Source: Misgurnus anguillicaudatus (Eukaryota; Chordata; Actinopteri; Cypriniformes; Cobitidae). Taken from it: a stretch of DNA of 64,000 nt. The first letter of the stretch is position 1. Every line of letters starts with the position of its first letter. Positions 28,501-38,282 of the stretch are shown piece by piece. Made by a program: the position numbers and the translations under genes. The notes under the pieces were generated by a model, which saw nothing but the letters and a program-made list of their open reading frames with translations, had not been told where the DNA came from and searched no databases. The stretch covers positions 6,350,001 through 6,414,000 of the forward strand of contig NC_073346.2 of NCBI RefSeq assembly GCF_027580225.2, in the 5' to 3' direction.

Positions 28501-31360
28501 TATTATTCAGGTAAAATATGCATGCTAGGGCTGCACGATTTGGGTAATTTTTCCCATTGTGGTTATTCATGCTAATATTGCGATGTGCGATTATGCTAAA
28601 TGGTATCATGAGTCAACTTGATGGGTTTTAAGGAAAATCCACACACAGTTTAGTGATAATGCTAAAATGTGTATTTGTAAAACTAGAAATGTTTTCGTAT
28701 TGCCACGTGATGTAGCAACTGCTCAGTGTCAGTAATCCTAAATCCAAAATACCGCCATACAACAGACATAGTTTTTTTTAGCTACCAGATCACTGTCAAC
28801 CTCCTCTGCATCCATCTTCTCTCTGGTATAAGTGACGACGCACACCACACACGTGCATGCCACACGTGCACTGCCTTTTTTGTTCATTTTTCTTTCTTTT
28901 TTTAAACAGCAAGGAAAATCATCAAACTGTTATTAGAAAGTTTGTGTTAACAAGTCCACACATTTATTTATTTAATATAATTGCAAAATTTTGCTGTCAT
29001 ATAATCACACAGGCTGACATCGCGATTGCGATGCGATTAATTGTGCAGCACTAATGCATGCATATTTTGTTAGAAAACATTAATGATGGGAATGACTCAA
29101 TGACTGTCCTATATACAATCTGATGTAAACACTGAAGAATATATCAACGCTTTGTATATTTATTACCCTAAATCCTTTGACCTTTACAATGCTATATATA
29201 CGTTAGCCCCACCCTTGTGGATCAGTTAGCTTATGAAAGCTCTTGTAAGATTATAATTTTTTTATTTAGGTAGGAAAATAAGAAATTAATATGTAATCCA
29301 TGTAGAGGAATCTGTAACAATAAAATAGTAAATGTACTCTGATTACGAGCATTTTAAATGTAATGTAATTTAACTACAAGTACTTTATTTTTAGAATCTT
29401 ATTTTTAGAATCAGATAACAGTCAGATGCCCTAGGGTCCAGACTGAATGCGGTGTTGCCAGCTTAAGTGATATATCAGACCCGTTTAGTGACTTTTTAAA
29501 AGTGAAAGTGAAAAAAGCTTGTCAAGTATGGAACGCATATTCATAATGTGACCTCTGCATTTAACCCATCAAGTGAGTAGTGAACAAACACACTGCAAGT
29601 CCTGAACACACTGCAGCACCATGGGATCAGTTTGGGTTAAAATTTCAAAACCTTCCCACCGTGAGACTTTCGGGTTACCAACTCTTCTAACCACTAAGCT
29701 ATGACCTAGTTTTCTGGTTTGGAGTGGATGGTGACCGAGATGGAAAACACTTCAAACTGACTCAAACATGTTACATAAATAACTTCTCTTGACTGGTGTC
29801 ATAACTTATATTTTAAGTGTCTTTCTTCTTGTGGATATTGCTGTTGTTACACATTCATTAAAATGAAACATCCTAAAACTGACTAAACACAAGGGACACA
29901 GATGACAGGTCAAGACTTTCATTAAAACATTTATATAAATATTTTAGTTTGTTTTTCACCAAACTTTTTGGGTGCCTTCAGGACACATAAAAAATACAGC
30001 ACGAATCGAGTGGAGTTATTTGGGTCAATATCACTATAAAGTGCCTTTTGCTGTCCTCATCAGAATCACTCCGTCATCATGAATATTTTCCAGAATAATG
30101 AAATTCTGAGGTATTATTATAAATGGCCAAACATTTACACATATACAAGTTCAATGATAAGTATCTTAAAATATGTTTTTCCCATTTTATACCATTTTCT
30201 TTTATTAGATATATGCGATTTTGGCATGTCCCAGACACTGCTCAGCCAACTTTAGTGAGTGTAAAAAGTGAATAAATGACATCAAATTTTTCTTATTGTC
30301 TTCAACAGTTATTTGATAAAAGAAGTAATTTTTATAATTTATATTCAATTTTCCTAATAATATAACATTTTTTGCGTGTGTCCCTGAAATTGCAGTCCAC
30401 CCTGTCATTTTGGGGTAAATGCCCATTCAAGAAACCAACTGATGTAGTCAATGACATCCCATCACGTCACCCATTTGGTCTTTCTTCAGTAAAGGTTAAA
30501 ACATAAAGAGGCAGTTTCCCAGAAAGGGTTTAGATTAATCCAGGACTAGGCCTTAGTTATATTCTGACATTTAAGTAGTTTTTACAAATAAACCTTAAAA
30601 AATAACATTACTGATGTGCATCTTGAGACAAAACAATGGCACTGATATATGTTAAGATATGTCAGTGCAAGATGTTTTTAAATTAAGTCAGCTCAAACAT
30701 GCATTTTAGTCTGGGACTAAACTTCCCCATAATGCAATGCACACACAATATAGTTGTTCTTCCTTATTTTCATCATATTGTGTTTGTAGTAGCCTGGTGT
30801 CAAGCTTAAAATGTCCACCCTGTCATTGGGAGTAATAATCAACATAAAACTTTGCAGAAAATCTAAATATGTATTTTAAACAGTGCACAGTCAGCTTCAA
30901 CAGTATACCACTTAGCTAACTGCAGCTGCATCATGTGTTCATTAAATGCTACATTTAGCTAAAAATGTCCACCCTGTCATGCAACTTTACATTATGACAG
31001 GGAGGACATATTTTTATGGTGTTTGCTTGCAGTTAATTTAGTGCTGGAGCTTGACCAACATGCATTTCTAACAGCTGGTCTCCTTAATACAAAACATGAA
31101 GTAAAATAGAAAATCTCAAATTTTTGAGAGGAAGTTTTGCAGTCTTAAAGGCACTTTATAGTGATATTGACCCACTTCTGGATCAATTTGAAGCTTGAAG
31201 AGTAACCATTCACTCCCATAGTAACCAGAACCCCAAACAACGTTTTTCATCTGTGTTCTGGAGAACAAAGAAATACATTGTGGGATCAAACGACATGAGG
31301 GTGAGTAAATAATGACTGTTTTCCCTTTTGGATGAAATAACTTTTTACCATAGCTCCACA

Positions 31361-31414
<54 letters not shown>

Positions 31415-31814
31415 TCTCTCGTCTACTCTGTTGACTGAACGATGCATTTTATCGTTGAATACACCGACACCTTGCGGACATGCAGCGAATGAACTGCAGT
31501 TCCTTTTACGAAATAAAATAAAGCATGCCACAAAAAGACAGGAAAACAGACGAATGTATAGTAATCCATGCAAACGAATAAAAAGCAGAACATTGAAATA
31601 AGTGTTAATATCTGTTGTTAGCCGCGAGCTAGTCAATATTTAGAGAAGTGAAAACTTTCGTAATCATCTTCAGTTGCTGTGTAACACAAAATTCAGCCGA
31701 TGAGCTTTCACGAAAGTATAAGACATTACTGCAGTGTTAGTGATTTTCAAAAGATACTATAATGCAGTTTTCTCCTTTAGCCAAAGTCTCTTGTATTGCC
31801 ACGGACTGATCCAT
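1..31814 (-). CDS. inpp5b: Type II inositol polyphosphate 5-phosphatase (INPP5B), 23 coding exons, 3' end cut by window
   Basis: Removes the 5-phosphate from PtdIns(4,5)P2 and related inositides on Golgi, endosome and ciliary membranes (family knowledge). Coding exons in transcript order: 31758-31814, 26876-26946, 24516-24613, 24408-24437, 24110-24220, 21800-21937, 18595-18670, 18242-18400, 13311-13412, 12762-12876, 9431-9547, 9166-9353, 8880-8991, 8633-8742, 4920-5055, 4714-4824, 4450-4615, 3991-4226, 3286-3396, 1057-1141, 844-971, 444-555, 1-125. The phases agree at every junction and all but one junction is GT-AG. The start peptide [16 protein letters not shown] matches the INPP5B amino terminus. 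Catalytic motifs [18 protein letters not shown] and TSDHKPV are intact. INPP5B is preferred over its paralogue OCRL because of segments such as [17 protein letters not shown] and [17 protein letters not shown]. No stop codon is reached before base 1, so the carboxyl end (a CaaX box in mammals) is not visible. The introns carry many transposons. Confidence 0.95.
1333..1751. mobile_element. TTAA-flanked MITE (piggyBac type)
   Basis: Ends AGGGGACATTTCAC and GATATGTCCCCT, with TTAA at 1329-1332 and 1752-1755. It lies in the inpp5b intron between coding exons 19 and 20. Confidence 0.8.
2385..2770. repeat. Short tandem repeat, three units (period about 144 and 176 bp)
   Basis: TTACATACTTGCTTAAATGA, followed by GTGTAAAATGTTGGT, recurs at about 2388, 2532 and 2708. 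Each is followed by TTTAAACTCTTAATATACTG and GCGGCTAACGCATGTGCAC in the first two units. Confidence 0.85.
3556..3867. mobile_element. MITE with TAGGGCTGTCAAAAGATTAA end, right end worn
   Basis: Left end TAGGGCTGTC, then GATTAATCGAATACAAAATAA. The complement TTATTTTGTATTCGATTAATCG appears near 3840-3861, with AT-rich DNA between. The right-hand outer end is missing. Confidence 0.65.
3991..4824 (-). CDS. inpp5b: inpp5b exons 16-18: ASH (immunoglobulin-like) domain
   Basis: Exon 16 (4714-4824) encodes [20 protein letters not shown] and [10 protein letters not shown]. Exon 17 (4450-4615) encodes [20 protein letters not shown] and [20 protein letters not shown]. Exon 18 (3991-4226) encodes [20 protein letters not shown], then [20 protein letters not shown] and [19 protein letters not shown]. 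This is the ASPM-SPD2-hydin beta-sandwich which, with the RhoGAP-like domain, binds Rab GTPases and endocytic adaptors in this family (family knowledge). The introns between these exons are only 98 and 223 bp. Confidence 0.93.
4920..13412 (-). CDS. inpp5b: inpp5b exons 9-15: inositol polyphosphate 5-phosphatase catalytic domain
   Basis: Exon 9 (13311-13412) encodes [20 protein letters not shown]. Exon 10 (12762-12876) has [20 protein letters not shown] with the metal-binding Glu. Exon 11 (9431-9547) has [20 protein letters not shown]. Exon 12 (9166-9353) has [20 protein letters not shown] followed by NSHLAAH. Exon 13 (8880-8991) has [20 protein letters not shown], including the catalytic Asp and Asn. 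Exon 14 (8633-8742) has [20 protein letters not shown]. Exon 15 (4920-5055) has [19 protein letters not shown] and [16 protein letters not shown], including the catalytic Asp and His. All family signatures are present, so the enzyme should be active. The exon 13-14 junction is non-canonical (see findings). Confidence 0.95.
5894..6110. mobile_element. MITE with GGTTTCCTGGACAGGGATTA ends
   Basis: Inverted ends GGTTTCCTGGACAGGGATTA and TAATCTCTGTCCAGGAAACC. A related, more diverged copy lies at about 30511-30725 and an end fragment at 50125-50165. Confidence 0.8.
7507..7588. repeat. CA/TG dinucleotide microsatellite
   Basis: About 40 uninterrupted CA repeats in an inpp5b intron. Open frames crossing it are artefacts. 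Confidence 0.98.
7951..8376. mobile_element. MITE with TTCCAGAAAAA ends (related copy at 50515-50920)
   Basis: Ends TTCCAGAAAAACGC and the complement GCATTTTTCTGGAA. The interior shares CATATATATCTTAGCAGAAAG and ATTTTTGCCCGCAACAATCA motifs with 50515-50920, where the left end is lost. Confidence 0.7.
10842..11479. mobile_element. hAT-type MITE, CTAGGAAG target duplication
   Basis: Ends TAGAGGTCTTCTCGGGTC and GACCCGTGAAGATCTCTA. An 8-bp duplication CTAGGAAG lies at 10834-10841 and 11480-11487. The interior is rich in ACCCGA/TCGGGT subrepeats. Both strands are partly open by chance because of this bias. Confidence 0.88.
14469..15196. mobile_element. CAGGGTTCCCAC element with nested insert
   Basis: Ends CAGGGTTCCCACACC and the complement GTGGGAACCCTG. 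GACAAG stands on both sides (14463-14468, 15197-15202). A second element (about 14614-14869, ends around TTCCCTTTCGAGGGAAC) lies inside it. The same arrangement recurs, truncated, at 50249-50515. Confidence 0.75.
15502..15672 (+). repeat. tRNA-derived SINE-like fragment
   Basis: GTTCCTGTATAGCTCAGTGG (A box) and GGTCATGGGTTAAATCCCAG (B box region) resemble a tRNA with a damaged anticodon arm. It is followed by TTTATATAAAAGCGGCTGTC, a tail typical of fish tRNA-SINEs. It is not a functional tRNA gene. A related tail (TTGGATAAAAGCATCTGC) lies at 48830-48855. Confidence 0.6.
15768..17645. mobile_element. CACTGCAAAAAA element split by a 1.7-kb TTAA element
   Basis: The outer element starts CACTGCAAAAAAAG and ends CTTTTTTGCAGTG-like (TAATTTTTTGCAGTG). 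An inner element (15820-17495) with ends AGCTCCACTGTGTAGGA and ACACACTGGAGCT sits between TTAA copies at 15816-15819 and 17496-17499. An uninterrupted copy of the outer family lies at 40993-41384. Open frames in the inner part match no protein I recognise. Confidence 0.8.
18242..21937 (-). CDS. inpp5b: inpp5b exons 6-8: linker between PH and phosphatase domains
   Basis: Exon 6 (21800-21937) encodes [19 protein letters not shown] and then a basic, Ser-rich stretch ending [10 protein letters not shown]. Exon 7 (18595-18670) is polar: [17 protein letters not shown]. Exon 8 (18242-18400) encodes [19 protein letters not shown] and then [19 protein letters not shown], ending YTYIQNY, the entry into the phosphatase fold. 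Exons 5, 6 and 7 share the same phase-1 junctions. Exon 6 can therefore be skipped or replaced without a frameshift, which matters for the alternative first exon at 21134-21143. The exon 8-9 join makes a Ser codon where human INPP5B has Arg (YIQN-Y-S-FF). Confidence 0.9.
18741..20345. mobile_element. hAT-type element with two nested MITEs, TAAACCAG duplication
   Basis: Ends CAATGTTGCGGGGAAAC and the complement of CAGTGTTGGAGGTAACGC. A perfect 8-bp duplication TAAACCAG lies at 18733-18740 and 20346-20353. It contains a CAGGGCTCCAGAC MITE (18971-19295) and a TTAA-flanked AGGCGGAGTGCAC MITE (19917-20100). It lies in the inpp5b intron between exons 6 and 7, beside the alternative first exon. Confidence 0.85.
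21134..21143 (-). CDS. inpp5b: Alternative inpp5b first coding exon (MSL), short-isoform start
   Basis: On the minus strand an ATG at 21143-21141 opens ATG TCT CTT G followed by a consensus donor GTAAGAG. It ends in phase 1, exactly as exons 5 and 6 do, so it joins exon 7 in frame to give [12 protein letters not shown]. The protein would start after the PH domain and keep the phosphatase, ASH and RhoGAP-like parts. The upstream DNA (21144-21400) is promoter-like. The exon is inferred from phase, splice consensus and context; no transcript evidence is available here. Confidence 0.6.
21144..21400 (-). promoter_or_regulatory. Putative internal promoter of inpp5b
   Basis: Directly upstream of the alternative first exon lies a CpG-containing stretch unlike the AT-rich introns. 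It has CCAAT boxes in opposite orientations (GATTGGTCC near 21341, AGCCAATCAG near 21374), ACGTCAC and GCGTCATG elements of CRE type, and TTCC/GGAA ETS-like sites (CAACTTCCTTCCCGG near 21269). No TATA box stands near the expected start. This is typical of a housekeeping-type promoter, possibly bidirectional. Confidence 0.5.
23560..23882. mobile_element. Foldback MITE with about 45-bp arms
   Basis: AGCATAGCTTAGCATAATCC, then ATTGAATCTGATTAGACC, at 23560-23600. The exact complement is at 23844-23880. Confidence 0.8.
24110..31814 (-). CDS. inpp5b: inpp5b exons 1-5: start codon and PH-like domain
   Basis: Exon 1 (31758-31814, 19 codons) starts with ATG at 31814-31812. Exon 2 (26876-26946) encodes [16 protein letters not shown]. 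Exon 3 (24516-24613) continues with [20 protein letters not shown]. Exon 4 (24408-24437) is only 30 nt and encodes [10 protein letters not shown]. Exon 5 (24110-24220) encodes [18 protein letters not shown] and then [17 protein letters not shown]. Together they match the amino-terminal PH domain of INPP5B and OCRL. Compared with the human order, about six residues are missing at the exon 1-2 join. The donor after exon 1 (ATA|GTATCT) and the acceptor of exon 2 (CAG|TGTGAG) join in phase 0, so this looks like a real, slightly shorter form. Another small exon in the 4.8-kb first intron is not excluded. Confidence 0.88.
25317..25724. repeat. Long inverted repeat, arms about 155 bp
   Basis: Left arm 25317-25472 and right arm 25567-25724 pair almost throughout (for example GTGAATGTGTTAGCATTTAG against its complement), with a loop of about 95 bp. 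It lies in an inpp5b intron, so the pre-mRNA would carry a long hairpin. Confidence 0.85.
28526..29053. mobile_element. hAT-type MITE, ATGCATGC target duplication
   Basis: Ends TAGGGCTGCACGAT and ATTGTGCAGCACTA. A perfect 8-bp duplication ATGCATGC lies at 28518-28525 and 29054-29061. It is in inpp5b intron 1. Confidence 0.88.
31364..31420. repeat. CT dinucleotide microsatellite
   Basis: CT repeats with two interruptions, in inpp5b intron 1. A second CT tract lies at 42490-42540 beside the LU-gene leader exon. Confidence 0.95.
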
Positions 31815-32040
31815 TTTCCAGCGCCCAGTGGATCCAAACTCCTCATTAGAAAACACAAACAAAGTCAGACATATTCCTGGATAAAGGTGTCAAAATGTCC
31901 TTTCAATAACAGTGTAAAAGTCTCCAGGGGATAGCCGTTTAAAATGGTCTTGGATAACAGTGTAAAAATCTCTCTCTCTCTCCCTCTGCCTATTTTTGTC
32001 CAGACGCGGTCCCGCCTCAACGCCACGCAGTCACGAGCTT
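31815..32040 (-). promoter_or_regulatory. Putative main promoter and 5' UTR of inpp5b
   Basis: This is the region upstream of the inpp5b start codon at 31814. Its distal part (31999-32035) holds CpGs and, read on the minus strand, a GC-box-like GGCGGGACCGCG. No TATA box is evident. A short CT tract (about 31970-31985) may lie in or near the transcribed leader. Support is positional. Confidence 0.35.
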
Positions 32041-32312
32041 GTGTTCATAATTAAATCATTTGTTATTCCCATTAAATCTCGGCTGTATTATTAAAAGTTT
32101 TAGTTAACACTGACTTTATGATTATCTTCTAAAGAAGCAGTGTAACGTTATTCCTTCTGCCCTAAAAGATGCCAAACTTGGTATGGTCTTAAATCCCACC
32201 CATAGACAGTAAGATCCCACCCCTTACTCATTCAAGGGTCCATAGGTGGCGCTATAACATAATATGATGTGATATGTAATCATGAATGGAAAGTTTAGTA
32301 TACACTGTGCAG

Positions 32313-32745
32313 CAGAGGTGTATACTACGTATTTTAATTACTTTTCCAAGCATCTGTGCTTTATCAGAGTGTTTGTTTTGGAAAAAAATTACTTTACTCA
32401 AAAATGTTCACTACATTCTAAAGCATAGAATCATACTGTGTATTCCTTTAATATTGCATATTAAAATTGATTTAATACATAATTACATAAAGATGGTGTA
32501 CTTAAGTACGAATTACGAAAGTACTTTTTACTTAAGTAAAAGTAAAAAAAAATGTACTAGATGTTTAATAAACTTAAATATTAAATATAAACCAAAAACT
32601 TGGAATTATGAAATGTAGTGGAGTAAAAATTATGATAATATGCTTGGAATGTATGTTTTCCAAAGAAAAACACTAATAAAATACAAATGCTTGAAAATTT
32701 ACTTTTATCTAGAAAGTAAAAATACTTAAGTAGTATACACCTCTG
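32313..32745. mobile_element. hAT-type MITE, CTGTGCAG target duplication
   Basis: Ends CAGAGGTGTATACTACGTAT and the complement, with CTGTGCAG at 32305-32312 and 32746-32753. A diverged relative lies at about 6934-7303 (ends CAGAGGT and ACCTCTG) and fragments at 44980-45250. Confidence 0.88.
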
Positions 32746-34097
32746 CTGTGCAGTAGTCTAGTGCAGTGGTTCTTAAACTGGGGTCTGGGGCCCCCAGGGG
32801 GGCTGCGAGATAGTGCCAGGGGGGCCTAGTTTTATGACATTTTATAAAATACACTCATTTATCGTGAATTCTGTGTAATTAAACCTAAAAACATAAGGCT
32901 ACTAACCAACAGCACTACTTTGTATAACTTTATATGTTTTGTTTAATTAAAATGTTAAATTTAAGAACATTTTTTGTCATAAATTTTCTTTGGTGGTCTT
33001 TTTACAAAACTCCAAAAGGCCAGAAAGTTTGACTTGGAGTTTCAGGATTCAAACAGGTGGAAAAGTGGATTGCCTCGTCACAAATAGCTACTGTGTTTAA
33101 TGCCCCATTACCTGTTACTTAAAGAAAATACATATATCTTATGATATATGATACTGTAACAAACAAATTAATCATGTTATTACAGGGTCCCAAAGAGAGA
33201 CAGTAAAACACAATATCACCCATATAAAATATACTTTATATATAAAAACCCCAACAAATGAAAATCGGACTGAGTTTATATACCTTATTTACTCAGTCAC
33301 CATTCACTTTCACTCCCTAAATAAAAAAGATGTCATAAAAGTAAACAGTGAAACAAGCTGTCAGTCGCTAACATTCTGATTTTGGATGAATAAAGATGTT
33401 TTTGTGTGCCACTGTATCATCTCATTGTCTGAGAATGTGCTGCAAATATTTGTCTAATCACTTTAATGGTTTATTTACATAACTGGTATCTGATTATTAA
33501 AATGATTTAAATAGCTGTTCAGTAGATGTCATGTGACTGTGTCATGTGTACAGAGTCATTAACAGTTATACTAATAGGTCATGCGAGTATTTTTACTGTA
33601 TATGGACTAGTGTAGGTATTCAGTTTAATTCATTAAATATATATATATACAGTGTTGAACACAGTCATGTGTGTGCAGTAAATAAATGCTATGGGTGGAG
33701 ACAGGAAAGATAAAGGCTTTATTTAATCATTCAAATGCAATTATTCAGATGTGTTGCTCTTACTGTATGAGCATGAAGCTGCTTACAATCACATGGTGTG
33801 ACTTTATTTTAATAATTAAAGCAGAAACAGAGCAATGTGCTATTGCATTATTCTGTGAGAATAGTTTCACTGGACATTAATATACTACATAAAATATTAT
33901 CACAAGTCATTGGTGCCACTTTATATTAGGTGTCTTTCAATTTAGCTTGAAGTCATTTCACATATCCCCAACCTTTAAAACAGGGGTCTCCAACCTTTTT
34001 GTGAGCAAGGCCTACCACAATGGATAAAACAATCTGGAGGAATTTTTTTATATAGTCTACTCAAAACTTTTTTGTTTTATTTGTTGATTTTATTTAA

Positions 34098-34592
34098 CTC
34101 ATTCCCCGCAAGCCATTTTTTGAAAAGTTGCCACCAGCATTTTTGTGATTTTCATAAAAGTTTCAACAAAATGCCTTCCAGGAAAATGTTCTTCTAAAAA
34201 TATAAACATACAAATATATCAAATGAAAGAACAGACCCTCTGCTTTCAAACAAACAATAAACAAACAGGGAATTTTTTTTCATCCTATCTATATTTTTTC
34301 TCTGCTTATAAACTATTAAATATGGGTATTATTCTTAAAAAATTTATTTTTTTTTTTGCAAAAAGCTAAAAGAATTGTATTTTGTGAAAGAATTTAGTTA
34401 GAAATCAGATTCAGAATGAATTAACAAAACATACACAGAGTTTAAAATTAGTAGATAACGTTTTGGCTTCAGTTTTTTTTCCGGTGGTAATCGCGGTATT
34501 GCAGATTAACACAAAAATTCTTCAGAAACCCGTTTTTTATGCAAATGTTTTATCTTAGTTGACGAGATAACTCGTCAATGGCTGGGAAAGAG
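34098..34592. mobile_element. TTAA-type MITE, relative of 43017-43479
   Basis: Ends CTCATTCCCCGC and GGCTGGGAAAGAG. TTAA on the left (34094-34097), decayed to TTCA on the right. It contains ACGAGATAACTCGTCAATGG. Confidence 0.65.
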
Positions 34593-35540
34593 TTCATTTT
34601 ACTTGTTGATATGTTTTATCATTGTTTAAAATGTTAACATACATAAAAGAGGCCAAGCTAATATAAAAAATATGTAATGAATACAAAAATTAAGTCTATT
34701 TAAAATGTCTATTATAAAATGGGCAGTTCTGGTTCTTCATTCTGATTGGATGAAACGCGTTCTAAGCCGTGATAAAATACCCCGGTAAACCCACGGTTCA
34801 GACTGCATTACATAAGTATCACTGCGCCACTGTTGCTGCGTACTGATGAAAATAAACACCACAGTCTTTAATCATATTTTTAATTTGTGTACAATTGCAC
34901 AATTAATGGTGATATCCAGATAAATGTCAATAAATATTGTTGAGTCATCTGATCAATAAAGAGAAAACGCTCCCTTAGAAGTTACCTCAAATTCATATTT
35001 CCGCTATCCACTGGGTGGCGATCTTACCCAACTTAAACAGTGACGCATTCACTCAACACTAAAAACACAACGTGTAAGTTTTAATGGCTCTGAATCTGAT
35101 CTCTTACAAAAGTTCTCCACAAAAATGCAATTATCTCAGTGTTTAGCTGAAAATTTGAGAGGTGATAAGAGAACAAATGAAGGTAGGATGAAACGGGTTT
35201 TTTGAAAGTGGATATTTTATGTTTATTTAAAGAGGATAATTTTTCTGTATGGCATTAAACTTAAACTGAGTGGCAACTTAAAAACCGCTGACGGGGAAAG
35301 AGTTCTGCATGTTTCCAAGCATATTTGATCATCACTTCAACAGTTGCACAATATAAATGTTAATGTATAAATTAAATTAGATGAATGTTGATTTATAAAA
35401 ATAAACACCACAGTCTTGAATCATTGTCCAGCACTAAACTTTGTTTGGCGGAAGAGTAATATTTGTACTAATATAATTACAACTTATTTGTGTTTTATTT
35501 TATGAAATCCTGCTAACCTTATGCATATGAAGTAACCATT

Positions 35541-35688
35541 TTAATAAAGCAATAAGCCCCAAGTAGCAGTGGGTTACCAGTGCATTTTATTACAGCTAAG
35601 GGGGTTTTAGGCACGACGCTAAACGCCCCTTAGCTGTTATAAAATGCACCGGTAACCCACTGCTTCTTGGGGCTTATTGCTTTATTAA
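35541..35688. repeat. Near-perfect hairpin with about 62-bp arms
   Basis: TTAATAAAGCAATAAGCCCC, then AAGTAGCAGTGGGTTACC, at 35541-35580 is mirrored at 35650-35688 with only a few mismatches. The loop is about 20 nt and centred near 35614. No protein frame is present. Confidence 0.9.
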
Positions 35689-36476
35689 ACATGGTCATCA
35701 TGTTGTATACCACTGCCCTAAACAACACATACAGTATGTGCACAATCTATTACACAGTAGCATTTAGAGACACCTAATATAAGTAGTGGGATCCCAAAAA
35801 AAAAAGATTATGCTCTTACATCTGTACACATACAATTAAATAAACACATTTCTCTGCAAAAATAAAGCTTTCAGATTTCATGCATGGTTACGGACTTTCA
35901 TATGTCCAATATTATAAATATGTCCTTATAAATATAACTATTGTTTATTTAGATGCATAAAGTGCATACTTCACTTTGTTTGGCATTATTATTATATGAG
36001 TGTACACAGGGTGAAGTTTCCTGATTGGTGATATAGTATCTGAATTTGGGATTTCATAATTATTCAGGATTATCTGAGCATTCCAAGAATATTCACACAA
36101 TGATTAAAAACGTGAGATTTTGGTTTAAATTGCGCAGAACCTGTGTACAGTAAAGAAAACAAGAGCGAGAAAAGAAAGGTTTCAGTTAACTAAAGATGAT
36201 TGACTGTATTTATTGCCAAAAAGATACAACTCAGTAACCATCTGTGTGTGATAGGACGCAAACTTCATATTTGTTGATGCAGTGTTAATATATTCCTTTG
36301 TGGACTTCAACAACAAGCATGTTCCCACTTGATATAACTCTCTAAGGATGCACATAGTGAAAAGCTTATTTGGCATCTATACGCACGCACACACTCACAC
36401 TTGCACACGCACAAACATACACACTTCTAATGTGAAAATGAGCTTTCTCTGAACTGTAACTGTGTCTATACTACAC

Positions 36477-36932
36477 TCAAGTAAGGACCTTCATCATCCA
36501 GAGCATGACTAGAGATGCAGTGAGGAGTAGAGTAGACTGAGGACCTCTGGGGGCAGAACTGGGCATGTTTAAATCACCGGTCAGTTTCAGACATGAGGCG
36601 CTAACAGTGGCATTACAGCACTCCAAGTAGCAGGTGGTAACTGTGGTTGAGCATGCTGTTGCCTTTCGACAATCTGTACTGCAACCACCCTGCCATGACT
36701 CCGTGGACCCGGACGTCGTCTTGTTCAGCTGAAAAGAAAGACAATAAGTTTTAAGCATTCACTAAGCAAATGACGTACAATCGTCTTCGAGAAACATCAT
36801 AACAATGGCATATGTAACAAAGAAACAACTACATACCATGCAGTAATCCTGACCAATAGGACAATACACAAGTCCAAGGGTATTGGTGGTTTTGTAACAT
36901 GCGGGCCCATCACACTTGATGCTTTGACACTT
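36477..36932 (-). CDS. LU domain 2 and GPI signal exons
   Basis: Exon 36837-36932 (32 codons) encodes KCQSIKCDGPACYKTTNTLG and YCPIGQDYCM. Exon 36477-36728 encodes WQGGCSTDCRKATACSTTVT, CYLECCNATVSASCLKLTGD and the hydrophobic tail. The Cys pattern is that of a three-finger LU domain. The acceptor of the 96-nt exon (GGCAAG|AAGTGT) has a weak pyrimidine tract, so its exact edge is uncertain. The matching LU1 exon is also 96 nt, which supports it. Confidence 0.75.
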
Positions 36933-37874
36933 CTTGCCATTTTTTGGGAGTTAAGAAACCAAGAGTCACAGTCGTACAGAGAATGCTGTCTATCACAGGG
37001 AATAAAATAAGCGCTGTATGTGCTCTTACATTATTTGCTGGGGTGGGAGGAACCGTCACCTTTATGGTTGTGGGTGTAGCCGTGGATTTTGTTGGAGCTA
37101 TATAAGATCATATTAAGAGAGGTCAATGTTCAAGGCACGCTCACATATATCTGAGCTAATGAAAGAAAGATGTGTACCTGCTGTACTGGATGAATTTGAC
37201 ATGTTAAAGAGAGCGTAGTTGAGACAATCAGTTGTGTTGCAACAGCCCATAGAGCAATTAGTGACTGGGGGATTCCCACAGGGCATGGCACACCTGACGC
37301 TGCACTGAACGGTGTGACTCCCGTTCTGATGGATTAACTGAAGCAAAGCATATTAAAACTCTTTATGAGCTCAGCGATTCACGTGTGAAACAATATCGTG
37401 ATCAAACTGACCTCACAGAAAGATGCGGTGGGTGGGCAGGGATTCGAGGTTTTGTTCATGAATTTGGCGTGACAGTCATCAGTACAAGTAAATTCTGGAC
37501 AGGATAACTGTTGAAAAGAGGAAGGACGGCTACATCGGTCATGCATACATTTCTTTACGTGCTTGTATATTTGAGCGGTATGCCATTCAACAAGGATTGA
37601 AGCACATATGCAGTGCTGGTTACAGAAACAGCTTTTCTTAGTAGGAATGTAAATTAACTGATAGGCATGGAGCACTTACACTTTATGGTAAGTTAGTACC
37701 AGTTAGTAAAAACAAATTTTGTACTTTGCAATCCAAACCATTTTTTTTAATGCAATTTACACTTTTTACAATGTGCACTGTAGGAAATTACTTGCACTTA
37801 CCATTGTGTCATTATCGGCTAATGATGATGTATTCATTGAATCTATAAAAAATAAATACAGACAAAATTATAGC

Positions 37875-37906
<32 letters not shown>

Positions 37907-38242
37907 TAAGATAGCTATGCAGACAGACAGACAGATAGGCAGGCAGGCACACAGACAGATAGATAGGCAGACAGACAAACAGACAGATAAACAAACAGGA
38001 AGGCAGACAGACATACATATAGACAGACAGATAGATAGATAGATACATACATACATACATATAGATAGATAGGCAGACAGACAGACAGACAGGCAGGCAG
38101 ACAGACAGATAGATAGATAGGCAGACAGACAGATAAACAAACAGGAAGGCAGACAAACAGACAGACAGATAGATAGATAGATAGATAGACCGGCAGGCAG
38201 ACAGACAGACAGACAGACAGACAGACAGGCAGGTAGATAGAA

Positions 38243-38282
<40 letters not shown>

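Larger units (their letters stand above)
32754..36476. other. Intergenic DNA between inpp5b and the LU gene
   Basis: No coding sequence recognised. It holds a CAGTGGTTCTTAAACTGGGG transposon end at about 32764, a TTAA-type element at 34098-34592 related to that at 43017-43479, a partial relative at about 34980-35305, a long hairpin at 35541-35688, and a purine-poor AT-rich background. Confidence 0.6.
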
